The notes: a model not told the origin generated them from the letters alone. A DNA stretch of 64,000 bases from Nymphalis io (GCF_905147045.1 NC_065889.1:9367001-9431000); one strand, 5' to 3'. Numbered from the stretch's first letter, positions 10,461 through 24,679 are shown. Program-made: numbers and translations.

Positions 10461-13400
10461 CTGAACATTTATTTATTCATTATTTTAATTTATAATTTCT
10501 TCTATGTATTTCGATAAAGTAGGTGTATATATAAACATTTTAAAACAATTGATTAATTGGTACAATAAGACGACACCTTCATTGTAAATCATGAAATAAC
10601 TTACGGCGTTAGACTTTGAAAGTTCAAGCGTAACGTTCTTTCCATTTGAAACAAACTCGAGTGAATTTGTATTGCTGTCAATCAAGTTCAATGCCCAACT
10701 GTAGCCTTGTAAGTGATAGGCCTCTTCCAGAGATTCAGTCGTAGAGGCAGGGAGGGCAGTGGTAGACAATGGAGCCACAGCAGTTGGAGGGTTAAACATG
10801 TCGAAACTATTTTTCATAGGTATAAAATCTGTGATATTAAAAAAATAATAAAATATAAATAAATAAATTATTATTAATTAAAATATATAAATAAAATACT
10901 TATGAACATAGTTAATTTATTTAATTATTACATTGAAACAATTATGCCCAAGTTAGATAAGATTATATATAGTAAAAAGGTCATAATATTATTATATTAT
11001 TTAAGGTTCATCTTCACTGAACTGATATATCAGTATAGTTCTGTGAAATTGAACATTTAATTGAATCCTCAATCGTTACTGACTTGAACATTAACCTGTT
11101 TCAAATGGGTTTCCGACATAATATCTTTTATCTCGAAAACATAAAATAATACGAATAATTATAATTATGTGACGATGGCATGTTTTATTTATTATTATAA
11201 TCTGCGCTACCTATTTCAATTACATATGTATTATACGTATAATATTAAAAGTTAAAGTATACAAGAGGATACGCTTAATCCATTATATCTCCAATCATAT
11301 ACTTACAATATATAGTAAATAGATTATTTATTTTAGAACATATATGATTGGGTGGAGGAATTAATAATAATTACCCAAAAACGGGTAAGATAAGGTAATC
11401 AAACATACAAAAATCTAATTAAAGCTTGTATTTGTGGCTTAACAATTTATTAGGATTTATGTAATTAATAACGAACGAAAAATTTTATACATATAAAAAT
11501 AAAATAAACGCTGAGATTCTTTCGCGGAGTCTTCTAAGATCTTTGGTCTTTTCTGAACCGATGGTGGTTTTTAATTTAAATAGAGGAAGTGTACAGCTTC
11601 TGCATTGAAAAACAATATTTTGGTTACTTTAGTTGTACGTTTTGTACATTATGATCTTACATGATATGTTTGTTGTGTGTCTCAACATAATCTATCCATA
11701 TATCGATAATCTAATAATCCGTTTCTAAGGTTGCTGTAAAACAGTTGAAAATCTGCACAATTCTTTTTTTAGCCTAGTCATTCTTCTTTTATATATCGCT
11801 CTATTTCGTATCTGTAGTATAAATCACAATATATTGTTGTCATATATTATTGCTGTGTGCAGAAGAACATTCCCTTCTGTCATCGTAAATTTTACGAATC
11901 CTCATGGAACCCACGTTGAATTTCTTTGTCTTTATTTGTCATCCGCTAGAGAAAATTAATAAACTAATGAGCCATTAAAATGTACTATGTCCTGAAGTAT
12001 TTTTTTCAATACACTCATAACTAAACAAATAGAATTAAATCTTAAATCTACAAACACCAATACAATTCACTTTTTATTTTTTTATATAGGAAAATAGTAT
12101 TTTTTTTATTATCTTACCTTGAAATTGCGTGCAGAAAATTGGTCACGAGTTTGGTGGATTACACGAAAACACTTTTAGATCACTTGGAGAAGAAAAAAAA
12201 GACTATTTGACTAACCCTTTACACTGCAAAAAATACCGAGAGGAATTATATTGTTCTAACCTTCATAAGTTACTGAAAACCTTAGAAATGGAATCACAGG
12301 GATTCTTTTTGTACAATAAAATAGTTTATTTTTAACTAAAAAAGTATCGTAAAACTTATTACCCGGCAATTGATATGAACAGCGGAATTTAATCACCATT
12401 TCGAATTCAGACTACCCGTGAGCCATCTAAAAGATTGAGTCATTCACATTTTCGTCGATACCTTTTGCAATTTTAAATAACTATCCAACCGAGATATTCT
12501 TACTAACTACAATGACGACCAATTTAAAAAGAATTATTAGCAAACCAATCGATTTAGCCTTACCATCTCTTCTCCTGACCATAAAACCATCTGGTAGATC
12601 AATGCCTGGGGGAAATAAATAATCGAAATAAAAATCGAACACAAAAACATTTAAAACAAAAAATTATCATTAAAATATAAAAATGGAGGAAGCTTGCTAA
12701 TGCATCTCTTATACAAGGTATTTGTGTCATAGGCAGATAAATTTCATATAATAATTTTTTTTACACAGCGATCCGTTATATATACCATCAACTATATCGC
12801 CTTTACAACAGATCTTAAATTACTCAGAATTGAAACCATTGAACAAAGTGAAATAAGTATAAGTAAAGAACAAATCACTCTTTTAACTCATCAAATTACT
12901 GTTATTATCAATAGAACCTAATACTGTCCTACTACTGTGCAGAGGTCTAACGGAGGAAGCTGTCTCCTTAATAAAAGAGCTTATTAAGAAGACAGCTTCC
13001 TCCGTCAAAATTGTAGGATATGCATGTGGTAAAATATCAACCGAGTTTAGAAATTTCCTCATAATTATTTTATGTATCACAGAAGTAATAGGTTAATATA
13101 AATTAACACGATGAAACTAATTTTTGCTTGCTCGAATTTAAACCCGCAATCTTTGTTAAGATCCTTATATTCTATTGACTGGGACATCTCGGCTCTTAGT
13201 GTGGAAAGCTTTAATTGATATCGAAGTGTTTATTATGCGTATTATCCTATTAATACTCACCATGAGATGCAGATTGTGGAATAACTAAGAGGGAATAAAT
13301 TTTGTATCGTTAGATCTTTTCTAGCATTTTAAAAAGTAACATTTATTCAAAATTATTATAGTAGCTCTTAAAACTTACCATATCTCACGAAGCCTCTGTT

Positions 13401-14732
13401 AGCTAAACGACTTGAATAACCTAGGGAACCAAAATGAGGTTATAAATAATAACATTACGTTTAACTAATTTTTCGACAATCATTGAATTCAATCAAATGT
13501 ACCGTTGGTTGTTCCGTGTATGTGCATCCCATGAAACAAGCATTCGCAAAAAAAATCTTATTTAATGTCGGTGAAATTGTATACATGCTATTTCATAACT
13601 CTAAAACATGCCATTGTCACTGTTATAACCGTTATGTTTGTAAAAATACAACTACGAGTGCTCGATCATGAAGCGAAAAAACATTTTTTTATTTATAAAG
13701 GTTAGATTAAATAACGCCGTACAATTGAGATGTGTGAAAATGTCTGAAATGAGATGTATGAAAATATGTAATTTCTTTTATATACGTTTGGGTGAATCTT
13801 GGAACGTTAAATTTTGGACAGCCGGGTTAAAAACTACACCTAATACTTAATGTTTTTCATATGATCTGAGGCATGATAATATATGTACCTCGTTTAACTA
13901 TATATAATGTAATTTAATAGCATCAATCTTTATTTATAAGAAAATCTAAGATTTGTCCGGACCTAAATATTGAATTAATTGACACTTTTAACTACGCGTA
14001 AGTCACTAATGGAACTTTTTAAATGAGTAAATCAAATGTCAATAGCAGCGAAGGAAGATTTTACATTTCGTTGCACTAGTATAAGTTACAAAAGTAAGCA
14101 TTTGATTCCCCGGATTTCGTTTCGCTAGTTCGATAAATGATCAGACCACATTTGTAAATAATATTTTTATTTTTAGGACTTCTTTATTGTTATAATTAGA
14201 ACCTCAGTAGAGACTATTATTTGGTCGTCTAATTGTTTATAATACCGTGATATATAATAAAAACGACTAAAAACATAAAATTGTTAATCATTTGGGGTTG
14301 ATTCCGCTGAACTTTGTGCCAATATAATCAACATTTACCTAATTCACCTTAAAAAGGAACAGGTTTCCTTGCCATTCTTATTGTTTCCTTTTTAAAACAG
14401 GCTTAATATCAATTTAATTAATTATTAAAAATTCGTTTCAATTTGTAACGTTCTTATATGGTTTTTATATCCTATCGACAATGCTCATATGTTACATTAC
14501 ACTTCACCACCGCAGCATTGTTATTATTAGTATCGTCTCAGACTCTCAGCATCACACAACGTTATAAACATATTTATTTATTTGTATTTAATGGAAACAA
14601 ACAGTACATAATAAATTTTATAAATGTCAAATATTAACAAATCATTACCAACTAACGTTTCCGATGATTGACTAAGATATAACAGGCTTAGATGCAACAG
14701 ATAAATTATCAATGAATTCGAAACTATGTCCA

Positions 14733-14763
<31 letters not shown>

Positions 14764-17700
14764 AATCACAAATTCATTTAATGACAATTAATTATATCAA
14801 TAGTCAAAATATTTTTGATATGATTTGATACGACGTTACAGGAACATAGAATGTTTCCTTACACCTGGCATTTATACGCCGACAATAGAAAAGTAATTTA
14901 GTGAGTATATACATTATTTAATATATGTATATAATATATACTAATTTTATATACTAAAATGCTTTCAATGTTTTAGAGAAGAAACACTTTGTATAGTATT
15001 GGGAACCTTGGACGTTGCGAACAATCATAAGACAGATTGGAAAAGATCCAGAACGTCACCAAAGTAAAATATCATGTGAAAGAGATTGGATAAATTAGAG
15101 TAACTTAAAGTTGTATCCGATATAAGCGGCAAAAACTGCAAAGATTCTCTCTATCTACCTTATCATCACTCATCACATATCTCATTGATTAACCATTGCT
15201 TGTCCTCTAAGTCCTAACACTAATATATCAAGTCAAATAACGTTTCCCTAACTCAACCAATATGAGCTTGTTAGAAATTCAGTTCAGAAGAACTAACCTA
15301 AAATTCATGTGGTGTCTGATGACAGCCAAGATTCACCCAAGTTTAACAAACCGCAAAATGACTGCACTCTTAAATCTAGTGAGCTATTGCGCTCCGTAGC
15401 ACGACACGTAAAACTCTGTTACTCCTCGAGATGGTCGTTCTAATCGGTGAAGACGTCCACTGAAATAATTAGCAATTTCTTTGTTCGCAATTCTTACGAC
15501 AGTTTTTAACATTTACACGACATTTTGAAAACTTAAGGTAATTGTAAAAGTTTGATTAGCAACACTTTAGTTGCAAATTTTCCTTTTGTGGAAACACAGC
15601 TTAAAACGCAGGCGTAGTAGAAGTCTCACCCATATCTAATGCTGGGTCCTCCTCCTCTAGTTCCAAGTCATCGGCTCCGCCGAGCGCAAGTGGATTAACT
15701 TGCCCGCTCAATATAAGTTGGCCTAAAATAACAACCTCATCTTAATTTTATCGATCATAATCACTTCGCAAAACGATACAGATATAATTTCTATTCTTAC
15801 ATCCGACTTGTAAGAGTTCAACGTTGATACGACCTTAATTTACTTTGTATTAGTGATTGCCTGCGTTTCTGCCCTTCTGTCCGCTCCAAAGTAAAACTTA
15901 GAACTGTTTTCGTCTTTTGTACAGTTTTTAGAAAGTTAATTATTTTCGGAAAAAATGCTTCGAATTTCTTTTTATGGTAAATTTTCCGAAATGGTTTCCT
16001 AATTTAAATCGGTTTTTTACTTTTCGTTCATTTGGACGATAGTTTCAGAGTTATTATGTGATATTATTAAGAATGGATATGAAAGCGTTTCTTGTGAACC
16101 TATGTGTATGAATATATATATATTACGACGTTTAACAAATGTTGCTTTGTTTCATCTAAAAACGGGTAACGAGATCACTGGATACGGATACTCTTAGTCT
16201 CGCTAGTAGGTAATTAATAAAATAAAACGTTTTTAAATAAATGTATCATGTCTAACTCTATAGTAACTTACCCATAGATGACAAAGAATAGAGAAACTTA
16301 TAATAATGAAAAAAAAACTTATGCGATATGCATTCATGCCTTTTAACATTCGGTCAGCGTATGAGACAATGCGATTTGGAACATTTATTTATAAGCATCA
16401 CATGACCTTAGCTATTTAAATAGCAGTATGTAATTAATTACCCAAGCCTCTCAGTTAAGCAATTTGAAAAACACGTAACTTCAATAGAATATTGTGAAAA
16501 ATATCCACACATCCACAAAAAAATGAATATATTCCAATAGTAGTAGGAGTATAGATAAACAAACCTTAGGTTTACATATCGCATGCGATTTGCTAATAGC
16601 TTTGCTATATTATAAAACATGTATTAGCAAACAGTTCTGGAGTAACTCCTCCTTCCTCTTAACTACTTATATCCACTTTCATTTTACTTCAAATGGCCGA
16701 TACCAAATTCGCAGATATACAAACTTTCATTTTTCACGAATCCATAATGAATGCCATAAATTATTTTAGATTTTTACCAATGATATAATGTCGATTCAAG
16801 ATCAGTTGTTTATTTATCTTTACACCAACTCCCATTGTAATTGGATATAGATAATTAAATATTAATTTTGAAAATTATGTTTATATAAAATACATCGATT
16901 CGACTTACCAGAACTTAAGCCTAAAGATGAAGACGCAAACGATGAACTGAGCGGAACTGAAAAAAAAAGCTATTTGACACTTTCCTTCCAAGAATTTAAA
17001 GTTATTTGTTACATTTAAACTAAAAACATTTCTGGTTTTTTATACCAATCAAACTAAAAAAAATACATGAAAAGTATTGATTATTAAAAATTGTTTATAA
17101 ATAAATAGTTTACATTTAAACCACCCATTATTCGATTTAGAGCAGAGATTTTATCTCAATTAATGCATTGTGTATAATTTAAAATAAGAGTAATGAAAGA
17201 TGCTCACCTGCGCCGAAGATTGGTTGAAGGAAGGGTCGTTGCGGCAATGCATATGCTGTCGAAATAATACATGAATAAGAAAACCAATATTCTACCTAAT
17301 ATTATAACTTAGCAGGTATTGATTAAGAAAATTCCACGCACCGGGTTTGTCAGCGGACTCCGTATCCACGGCATTGGTAGCATTAGGTTTCACCACCACA
17401 AGTGAGGTTAACGGCGTCACAAACTCGTACTAAATGGAACGAATATTTAATAAAATTTCAATAGTATTTTAATAATATGGTTACTTTACGAATATTCAGG
17501 AACTGCGATGGTTTCATTTTATCAATAATAATATCTACAAGATTGGGGGAAAACTCGTATTTACTTCTAAGCTAGATAAGATATATAAATGTCCTGAATT
17601 TAACACAACGGTATTCCGACCCAAGAGACCCAGTTATTATTCGAAAATTCTAGCTATGTTAAAAAAAATGTCTTCTACTTTGTTACCTTGAGTGCAATGG

Positions 17701-20700
17701 CCAAGGCACGCTTTTCGGGGCTGTTCTCGTCTTTAATGGTGACTTGCTCCTGTGCGTCTCTCTCATCCAACAGCTGCTTGATGCTGAGGTACGCCCATAG
17801 CCTCTCCAGTGGAAGGTATTCCTCCTTCTTCTCACTCACCTTCACCTTATTCTTCACCTCGTAACGTTTCTGGCGGACGATATCAATATATTTTATTATT
17901 TTTTACTTAATTAGGACACGCAGAATAAATATTTTTATAGTGCCCATACCACAAACACAACATACAACACGTGTATAAACGTTAATAACTAATATACTAT
18001 GGAATGTGACTGTACCCTGCCGTAGTGGTCATCGTCCGCACAAAATCCAGTCACGCGTAGCTCCAGCTCCTGCACGCCCGGCTCCAACTTGCCCGCCACT
18101 ACAGTCTCTGCACCCGCAAACATAGCATCGAACGCGTGTCGCGTCACTGCCTTAACCTGCAGTTTTATTAATTATATGAAAACCGAAGAAACTTTTTCCT
18201 AAGAATCTGTATCTTATATTCAAAGAAGTAATCTTTATTTACTATTATTATTTTATTTCTTTTTATTCACTTGCTGTAATTAATACGTTAAAATGAGAGA
18301 AAAACGGTTCCTACTTACGGATTACCTAGGAGCAAGTAATCTACTTTATCTAACGAAATTAACATTCTCTGAGACTTTCTAATTCCTTGTCTACGCAGTA
18401 CACCCATCATTAAATTTTAAGATTGTTACAGTCACAGACCTGGTTGGACGGGTACACAAAGTTTACGTGCGCCAGCAACGGCGACGAGACTTGTTGGTAG
18501 AAGTGTCGCAGCTGCAGTGCCGCGTCAGCAGCCTCGTAGATCTGGCGCATGAAGCCTTCGTTTCGAAGCGACAGCTTTCGAAGAAGGTCGCGATCCGCGT
18601 CCTGGCCTGGTGATTACAAAGCGAATTTATGATAACGACTCTCAAATGTCATTAATATTATTACGTTAAAAACAAAGTTTTTCAATTACCAAAAGCGAGG
18701 GAATAAATTGCAGCCTTCTTCTCGCCAGCATTTTTCTCGGTGATAAAAGACAGAATATGTTTAGGGTTGGTCTCTCCCATGGTCGCATCACCGTCAGTTA
18801 AGAAGATAATAATCGGTTGCAACTCACCTGTAATAATTGTTATTTTTAAGACAACATTAATATTTTAAATATAGTAGGATGTGATTAAATTCAATATAAG
18901 TAATAACATAAAACCATGCAAGTATAGCCGACTCAAACCACAGGAAGAGTAAAGACAAAATATAAACAACGTTGAATTGACACGATATCACGATGGTCGA
19001 AATGATTACAGTACAGTAACAGCCTGTCTCACTGCTGGGCTAAGGCCTCCTCTTCCTTTTTGGGGAGAAGGTTTAAATGTCGAAAAGTTTGAAATGAATA
19101 ATCTATTGTATTCTTTATGGATTCCTGCAAAAATTGGGTTATTAAGTGTCGGCGAATTTGATGTTGTTAGTGAATAAAAGTAGATAATGAATAGTTTTGT
19201 ATTATATAATAAATTTATATAAATCAAGAACTGTATGTAGTGCATAATATAGCAGAACCATTATCAAATCGCATGGAATATGTAAATCTAAGGATTGCTT
19301 ATCTTTACTCCTTCTTCAATTGGAATACGAATAATTAGTTATATAAGATTTATTTTTAAGTATTACGTTACGTATACGGTTACAATGCTACGGACTTTAT
19401 TCTTAAGATGACCATATCATACTATTAAGTATTGAAATATTATATATAACGGCAATATAATATATAAGTGCTACTGTCATACCATTAATTCTTTCTTCAG
19501 TGTCTGTAGTTGTCGTATTGACCGCAGTACTGGGGTCGGTTTGACTTGGTTTATATGCTTTATTAATGACATCTACAGCTACGTCGAGCGCTTTGTGTAT
19601 GTTGGTTCCTGTATACAAAAAAAAATCTTAAAATATTTATACACTCCACATTTGGATGTTTGTAAATATTCTCAAACGTATGCTGCAATAATATATTTTT
19701 TTCTCTTATTTTACATAAAAGCTTAATATGCAAATAATATAACGTACCGCCACCAGCAGAAAGCCTGGATATAATGACTTGCGCCTTAGCAACGTTGTCG
19801 GCCGTAGCGAGCGCGGGCGGCACCAGCGTCACGGGCTGCTCCACGGCGCTCCACTCGTAATGCGGTCGCGTCGGCTCCTCGAGGGCCTCCGAAAGTTTGT
19901 GCACCTAACCAATTGAAAACTTTTGTGTACTCACGATTTTATTGATAATTACAAGGCAAATAAGCAAATGGAGCACATTATACAAAAACGTTTTACTGAT
20001 TGAAAACCTTTTTTTGTTGTAGCATAAAATAATATATTATGGCATCGCGTCTATTTGTCTGATTTGTACAATATTCTATGAGTATATCTTCATTTTTTTT
20101 TAAACGAAATGATAAATTTACGAATTCCCGAATTTTAATCCAACCACACACTCCCACCCACACTCAGTTAGGCACCACTCCTTACCATAGAAGTCTATGA
20201 ACACTAACCTTGACATTGCTGTTAAACTCGACGATGCTGAAGTAGTCAGTGGTACGCAGATCGGCAAGAATGGCATGCATGGCAGAACGAAGCTGCTTTA
20301 TCTTACGGCCGCTCATGGAGCCAGACGTGTCTAACACGAACACCACGAGTTTACTCAGTGGCGTCAGCTCTTGCGGTGCGAAGAAATGTACGAAGTAACC
20401 ATCGTTCACCTGATACGAAAACAGATTACGAGAATTCGATAAATAACTCACTTCCTCCTTTCACTTTAAATCCTTCCCTGGTCACACATTACATAACATC
20501 TAAATTTATAAAAAATTATATAATCGAAAAAATCTAAAAATGTTTATTTTGAGATAAAAATAACAGTCGTAGTAGTTAAAAAGTAGTAGTAGTAGCTAAA
20601 AAGTTACCAAAATCTCTCCCTTTTCAGGACGTATCACATCGTACTGAACTACGAACTGTCCAAGGACACCAGTCGTTTTCTCGTCATCATTTTGTCTCGA

Positions 20701-22993
20701 ATACCAATTGTGCGATGATGTTGCTGACTCTTTAATCTTATCCTGCAACGTATGAGATTTTCATATTTAGTAATTAGTACCGGGACAACCTAGTAACTAG
20801 TTTTTTTTGTATATAAAATTGGTTTTTTTTTTTTAGTAAATCCACCTATATAGATAAACTGAAAAAGAAAAACCTTATCTAAATAAAAAAAATTGAGCCA
20901 AATCGTTAGAGCCATTACCGAGTTACACGAATTAAATTTATGTACAAAATTGCTCATTTAATTTTATAAGATTCACATGTATTGTTATGCTATTAACAGA
21001 AATATTGATTATTTATAATAACTTAATTTTACTTTAAAAGAAAAGTAACTTGCCGCATAAACGGACATTAGTCGTTTTTGTTCTTCAAGATCAGGAGTAA
21101 AAGTTATGGTCGCCTCTTTTTCATCGTCGCTCTTTTGTATAATAACCTTCGAGTTATCTGAAAATTTTGCAAACACATTAGTACAAATAGTTCAAATAAA
21201 ATAAGCTTTGGTAATTTAGTTTAATTGTAGTTGATTAATATATTATTAGAATACTTAAGTAGATATTAAAGTTGACTAAAGAAATAAATGTCATTTAATT
21301 GAAATTGATATATCGTTTTTGTTTTACGCTTAGAGAAGCGAAAAGGCCGTGGGCAGACTGGGTGGCTCGATGGTCAGACGACTTTGGAAAAATGGCGGGT
21401 GCTCAATGGATGCGATCAGCACAGGACCGGAAGAATTGGCGAGCGTATGAGGAGGCCTATGTCCAGCAGTGGATTAATGTGGGCTGAATAAGGTGATTAT
21501 GATGTCGTTTTACATTATTTAGCCATTTTTGTTTTCATTTTACAAATTATCCTAAAGTTTCAACAGGACTCACGAGCGTCATTCTCGGTAGCGTCAATTT
21601 CATTTCCGGTCCTAACTTCTGGCACCCTCAGTAGTGAGATCTTCTGGGATTCCTTGATGTGCACGGTCACCTCCATCTTGGGCACGAGCGTGCCAGGATG
21701 TAGGTTGATGGCGTGGTTGTACACTCCGTTGCGCCGCACCAGCAACTCTTCGTAAGTCAGGTTAAACACTGCCTCGGTGTTGGGTTCCACGTTCACCGAC
21801 ACTGTGAAGTGGTTTGAATCGCGGGCCCTGTTTATGAGTTGTAAATAACATTTGATCAGTTTGTATTATTTAAGGTGACTTGTGTTTGTCTACTTGTCAT
21901 CAAATTGTAGCTTGGATTCCCATAAAGTCGTTGAGGAACTTTATTTTTATAACTTAAGTCCATAAGAACGAAATCTTTAACATTATGACTTGTAATACTG
22001 AAGTAAATATATACTATTCTAAAATTTACTAACAGAAATAAGCAATAAGTTATATAAAGATGCTCTAACGGCACCCACGGATTGAAATGGGGTGACTATT
22101 GTACTGTGCTGGAACTACACGTGACACGGAATAATCGATAATATTAATGTTAGTATACAGCGTTACTAACTTAGCTGATATATGAGCAGCACCAATTCCT
22201 TGAGAAACAGCTTCACTGTAGATTTTCTTAGCTTCTTCTTTCTCTTTTACATAGGCTTTATACGATTTTCCGTTTAATGTCCTACAAATATAATAATAAA
22301 ATTATTATTCAGAGTTTCTCCTTTTAACAATCAAATTCGGCAGCCAAAATGCGATTTTATAAACGAAATATAATAAATAATTATATATAAAAATAATACT
22401 AATTTTCTCAGAAATGTCTCAGAAAATTAGGTCTCAGTAATTAATTTTTAGGATCATCTGTTTCATTACGTACATAACGAAACCACTTATAAATGCAGTT
22501 TCCGGCAACAGTACGTGAAACGTAGCTTGTTGAGAACTTCGCGAGGGGTTCCGGACGTGGGTGACGATGGCGGTGTGCGCGTAACGCAACGACACCTCGG
22601 AGTTCACCTGCATTTTTGTCAGCTTGATTGGTGCATTTGGCTCCTCTGTGGTCACGTCTGCTGTTTCTGAGTCCTACAGAAATAACATTAATCGTTACTT
22701 TCATCTTTCACCACACTATACACTCGTGTATATTGATCACCATTTGATAGTTTAGCGTGCGGTGTATTTGGCTTTGCAATGCTTTAATTGATGATTCAAT
22801 ATTTGAAACAAAACATTGTAAGGTCAATAGACTTTGGATTCTAAAGTTCTTTCGAAAAGTAAAGAATACGAATGACATTACTCACTTCAGCTTTAGCGAC
22901 TACAAACGTATCTTGAGTTGGCACTGCGGCTGCATAACAGTGGATCACTAAAATGGAAACGCAGCACACCACGGACAGCCATAGCGGCTGCAT
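9991..22993 (-). CDS. Inter-alpha-trypsin inhibitor heavy chain-like protein with C-terminal clip domain (copy B, complete)
   Basis: Likely a secreted extracellular or haemolymph protein. Coding exons in transcript order: 22993-22886, 22673-22474, 22281-22171, 21827-21574, 21157-21054, 20742-20608, 20409-20209, 19904-19748, 19608-19483, 18827-18690, 18606-18440, 18156-18016, 17869-17687, 17429-17342, 17255-17208, 16956-16909, 15722-15630, 10828-10605, 10460-10303, 10042-9991. They sum to 2,736 nt (911 aa plus TGA) with every phase agreeing. The start is the first ATG after the exon 2 acceptor and opens a hydrophobic signal peptide of about 25 residues. VIT domain about 54-210. VWA about 305-510 with the MIDAS motif DTSGSM at 331-336 and LTDGDAT at 475-481. 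An ITIH-type helical stretch follows (about 511-567), then a Ser/Pro-rich linker. Residues 853-902 form a six-Cys clip domain. The mammalian DPHF processing site is absent; only an Asp-Pro at 762-763 is seen. VIT plus VWA makes the family call strong. The ligand is unknown. Confidence 0.9.
12950..13005. repeat. Near-perfect inverted repeat (hairpin)
   Basis: Arms 12950-12974 and 12981-13005 pair at 24 of 25 positions around a 6-nt loop (AAGAGC). It lies in the 4.8-kb intron between copy B exons 15722-15630 and 10828-10605. Confidence 0.8.
13124..13194 (-). repeat. SINE family S1, head fragment
   Basis: Only the tRNA-like head remains, decayed, in the long intron of ITIH copy B. Confidence 0.55.
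14739..14763 (+). repeat. (AG)n microsatellite
   Basis: About 12 AG units without interruption, in the long ITIH copy B intron. Confidence 0.95.
19014..19076 (-). repeat. SINE family S1, tail fragment
   Basis: Matches the tail block CAGCCTGT...CTGCTGGGCTAAGGCCTCCTC of S1 and breaks off after GGGGAGAAGGTTT. Lies in the intron between copy B exons 19608-19483 and 18827-18690. Confidence 0.65.
21325..21505 (+). mobile_element. 5'-truncated RTE-type LINE tail inside an ITIH intron
   Basis: About 50 codons ending at TGA near 21487 read like the C-terminus of RTE-clade reverse transcriptases: RWSDDFGK, then WMRSAQDRKNW, then AYVQQWINVG. It lies antisense in the intron between the copy B exons 21827-21574 and 21157-21054. 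Only the extreme 3' end remains, as expected from incomplete reverse transcription. Confidence 0.75.
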
Positions 22994-23002
22994 TTTACCA
23001 AT
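22886..23002 (-). CDS. Signal-peptide exon (exon 2) of ITIH copy B
   Basis: A TTTCAG acceptor precedes 23002. Nine bases of 5'UTR follow, then ATG at 22993, and the exon ends at 22886 before a GTGAGT donor in phase 0. It encodes 36 residues: MQPLWLSVVCCVSILVIHCY and then a short Ala-rich stretch typical of a signal-peptidase site. It is about 93% identical in nucleotides to the exon at 1773-1886. Confidence 0.88.
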
Positions 23003-23582
23003 CTGAAACAAGGAAAAACTCTTTATTTTATCAATTACATTATTATCATTCCTCCAACAGTTTATTATATATGTAATAGTGTTGTGCCTTATGTGCGGTA
23101 AAACAGTTTTATGTTAAAAGCCATGTTTCCCCACGACCATTGGAGCTATGGTCTGTGTCTTACTACATATATTTATAATTTTACTACATATACTTAATAT
23201 ATATGTAGACATATATATTAAGTCTGCATGTAATTTTTGTCTTAATATTATTTGAGTACATAGTGTGAAATAACATCAAATAACAGTGTACAACAGCTAA
23301 AGTGTTTTGTTTACAAGATAAGATAATAATATAAAAAATATATATTCCAACTATATCATATTTATATAATATAATATTTAGGTACTTACACGTACATACG
23401 TAGTTGTAAGTATGATTAAAATTATCAATCTTTTTTTTGTTTTGTTTTTTATTATTAAAAACTACTATTTTAAGCTTATAAGTAATAATGTAAGTAATGC
23501 ATAAACAAATAGCAAAACTATAAGAAAATTCAGTTGAATGATATCAATCTTGCATAAGTTCAACAAAAATAGTGTGTATAAA

Positions 23583-23685
23583 ATAACAGCCTGTGAATGT
23601 CTCACAGCTGGGCTAAGGTCTCCTCTCCCTTTTTGAGGAGAAGGTTTGGAGTTTATTCCACCATGCTGCTCTAATGTGGGTTGGA
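23583..23685 (-). repeat. SINE family S1, tail fragment
   Basis: Tail half of S1 in intron 1 of ITIH copy B; it stops after the CCACCATGCTGCTC...GGGTTGG block. Confidence 0.65.
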
Positions 23686-24361
23686 AATGTCTGTGGTGTG
23701 AATGTTATTACAAAAATTAATGAATATAGATCAAGAAATATGATAGAAAGGTTAAAAACTAATTCTATACACAATGTTTAAGATTACAGTTTAACATAGA
23801 AGCACAATCATTTATGTAAAAAAGTTAAAAATTTAAAATGATTCTAAGGCATCATTTACTATTCTCCAAATCTATATAGATTTAACATTTCAGACAATAA
23901 CATATATCATATTAGCATTAATGATTTTTTTATCATCTTATCCATCGAACATGATAATTGAAGTATTAAAAGCAATTTCAAAAATCTCATCTCATTACAG
24001 TTTAAAGTCAGTAATATCGTAAATAGCAAATTAATTAACAGTTAAAATTAAATTTTTATCAAATAACAAATTAACTATTCATTTTGATTTTATAAAGTAA
24101 AATTTATATCTAGCTATTTTTAGTTTAATGATGCAATAAAATTCTGATCGAATAAAGATACACACATATTATTTAAATGTTTAAAGCTTTTAAATCTATT
24201 TTTTATTAACTGCTTTCCATACACTTCTATACTTTTTTATATATTTTTTTGTAAATAATAATATGATAAAACTCGTGCGTCAACATTTGATACTATATAA
24301 TATGGTACTATGCAATCACGGTGCAAGCGTCAACAACAACTGGGATCTAATTCTACTAACA

Positions 24362-24510
24362 AATTGTCACTTTATCGCAATCGAATCGAAACGTAATCGT
24401 TGGCGTTTAACCGTTTTCCTTGTATACTAACACAACGATCCAGTTGCAATTCGTTAGAATTTGAATCGGATAGAATTAAAAACATTATATATTAGTAGAA
24501 TGGGTCCCCT
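24362..24510. repeat. Repeat family T, copy 2
   Basis: Begins AATTGTCACTTTATCGCAATC, as the right arm of the palindrome in copy 1, and ends near AGTAGAATGGGTCCC. Confidence 0.6.
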
Positions 24511-24679
24511 ATAGGCTATGGTTACAAATTTTCAACTCCATCACATAAATGGTTTAAGAATACATACGCAATCACAGATTGGTACCTAAATTCATTTTCA
24601 TTGTATATTGTATAGTTATCATCATTTTTATTATATATTATATTAGTCTTGTTTCTTTTTTTTTTAATTCACTATATTC

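Larger units (their letters stand above)
10829..15629 (-). other. Long intron of ITIH copy B
   Basis: 4.8 kb separating the VIT/VWA body from the last three coding exons. It holds the hairpin at 12950-13005, an S1 head fragment and the (AG)n tract. Phase 1 on both sides agrees, which supports one intron. Confidence 0.7.

Noticed and set aside
10268..10468. Minus-strand 66-codon frame reading through the last part of ITIH copy B
   Set aside because: It is a different frame from the one fixed by splicing, without the clip cysteines, and is Ser/Ala/Arg-rich noise.
12129..12335. Plus-strand 68-codon frame within the ITIH intron
   Set aside because: AT-rich, without homology or signals; looks like chance.
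12950..13005. Hairpin as a microRNA gene
   Set aside because: The loop is only 6 nt and the stem 25 bp, unlike normal insect precursors; kept as an inverted repeat only.
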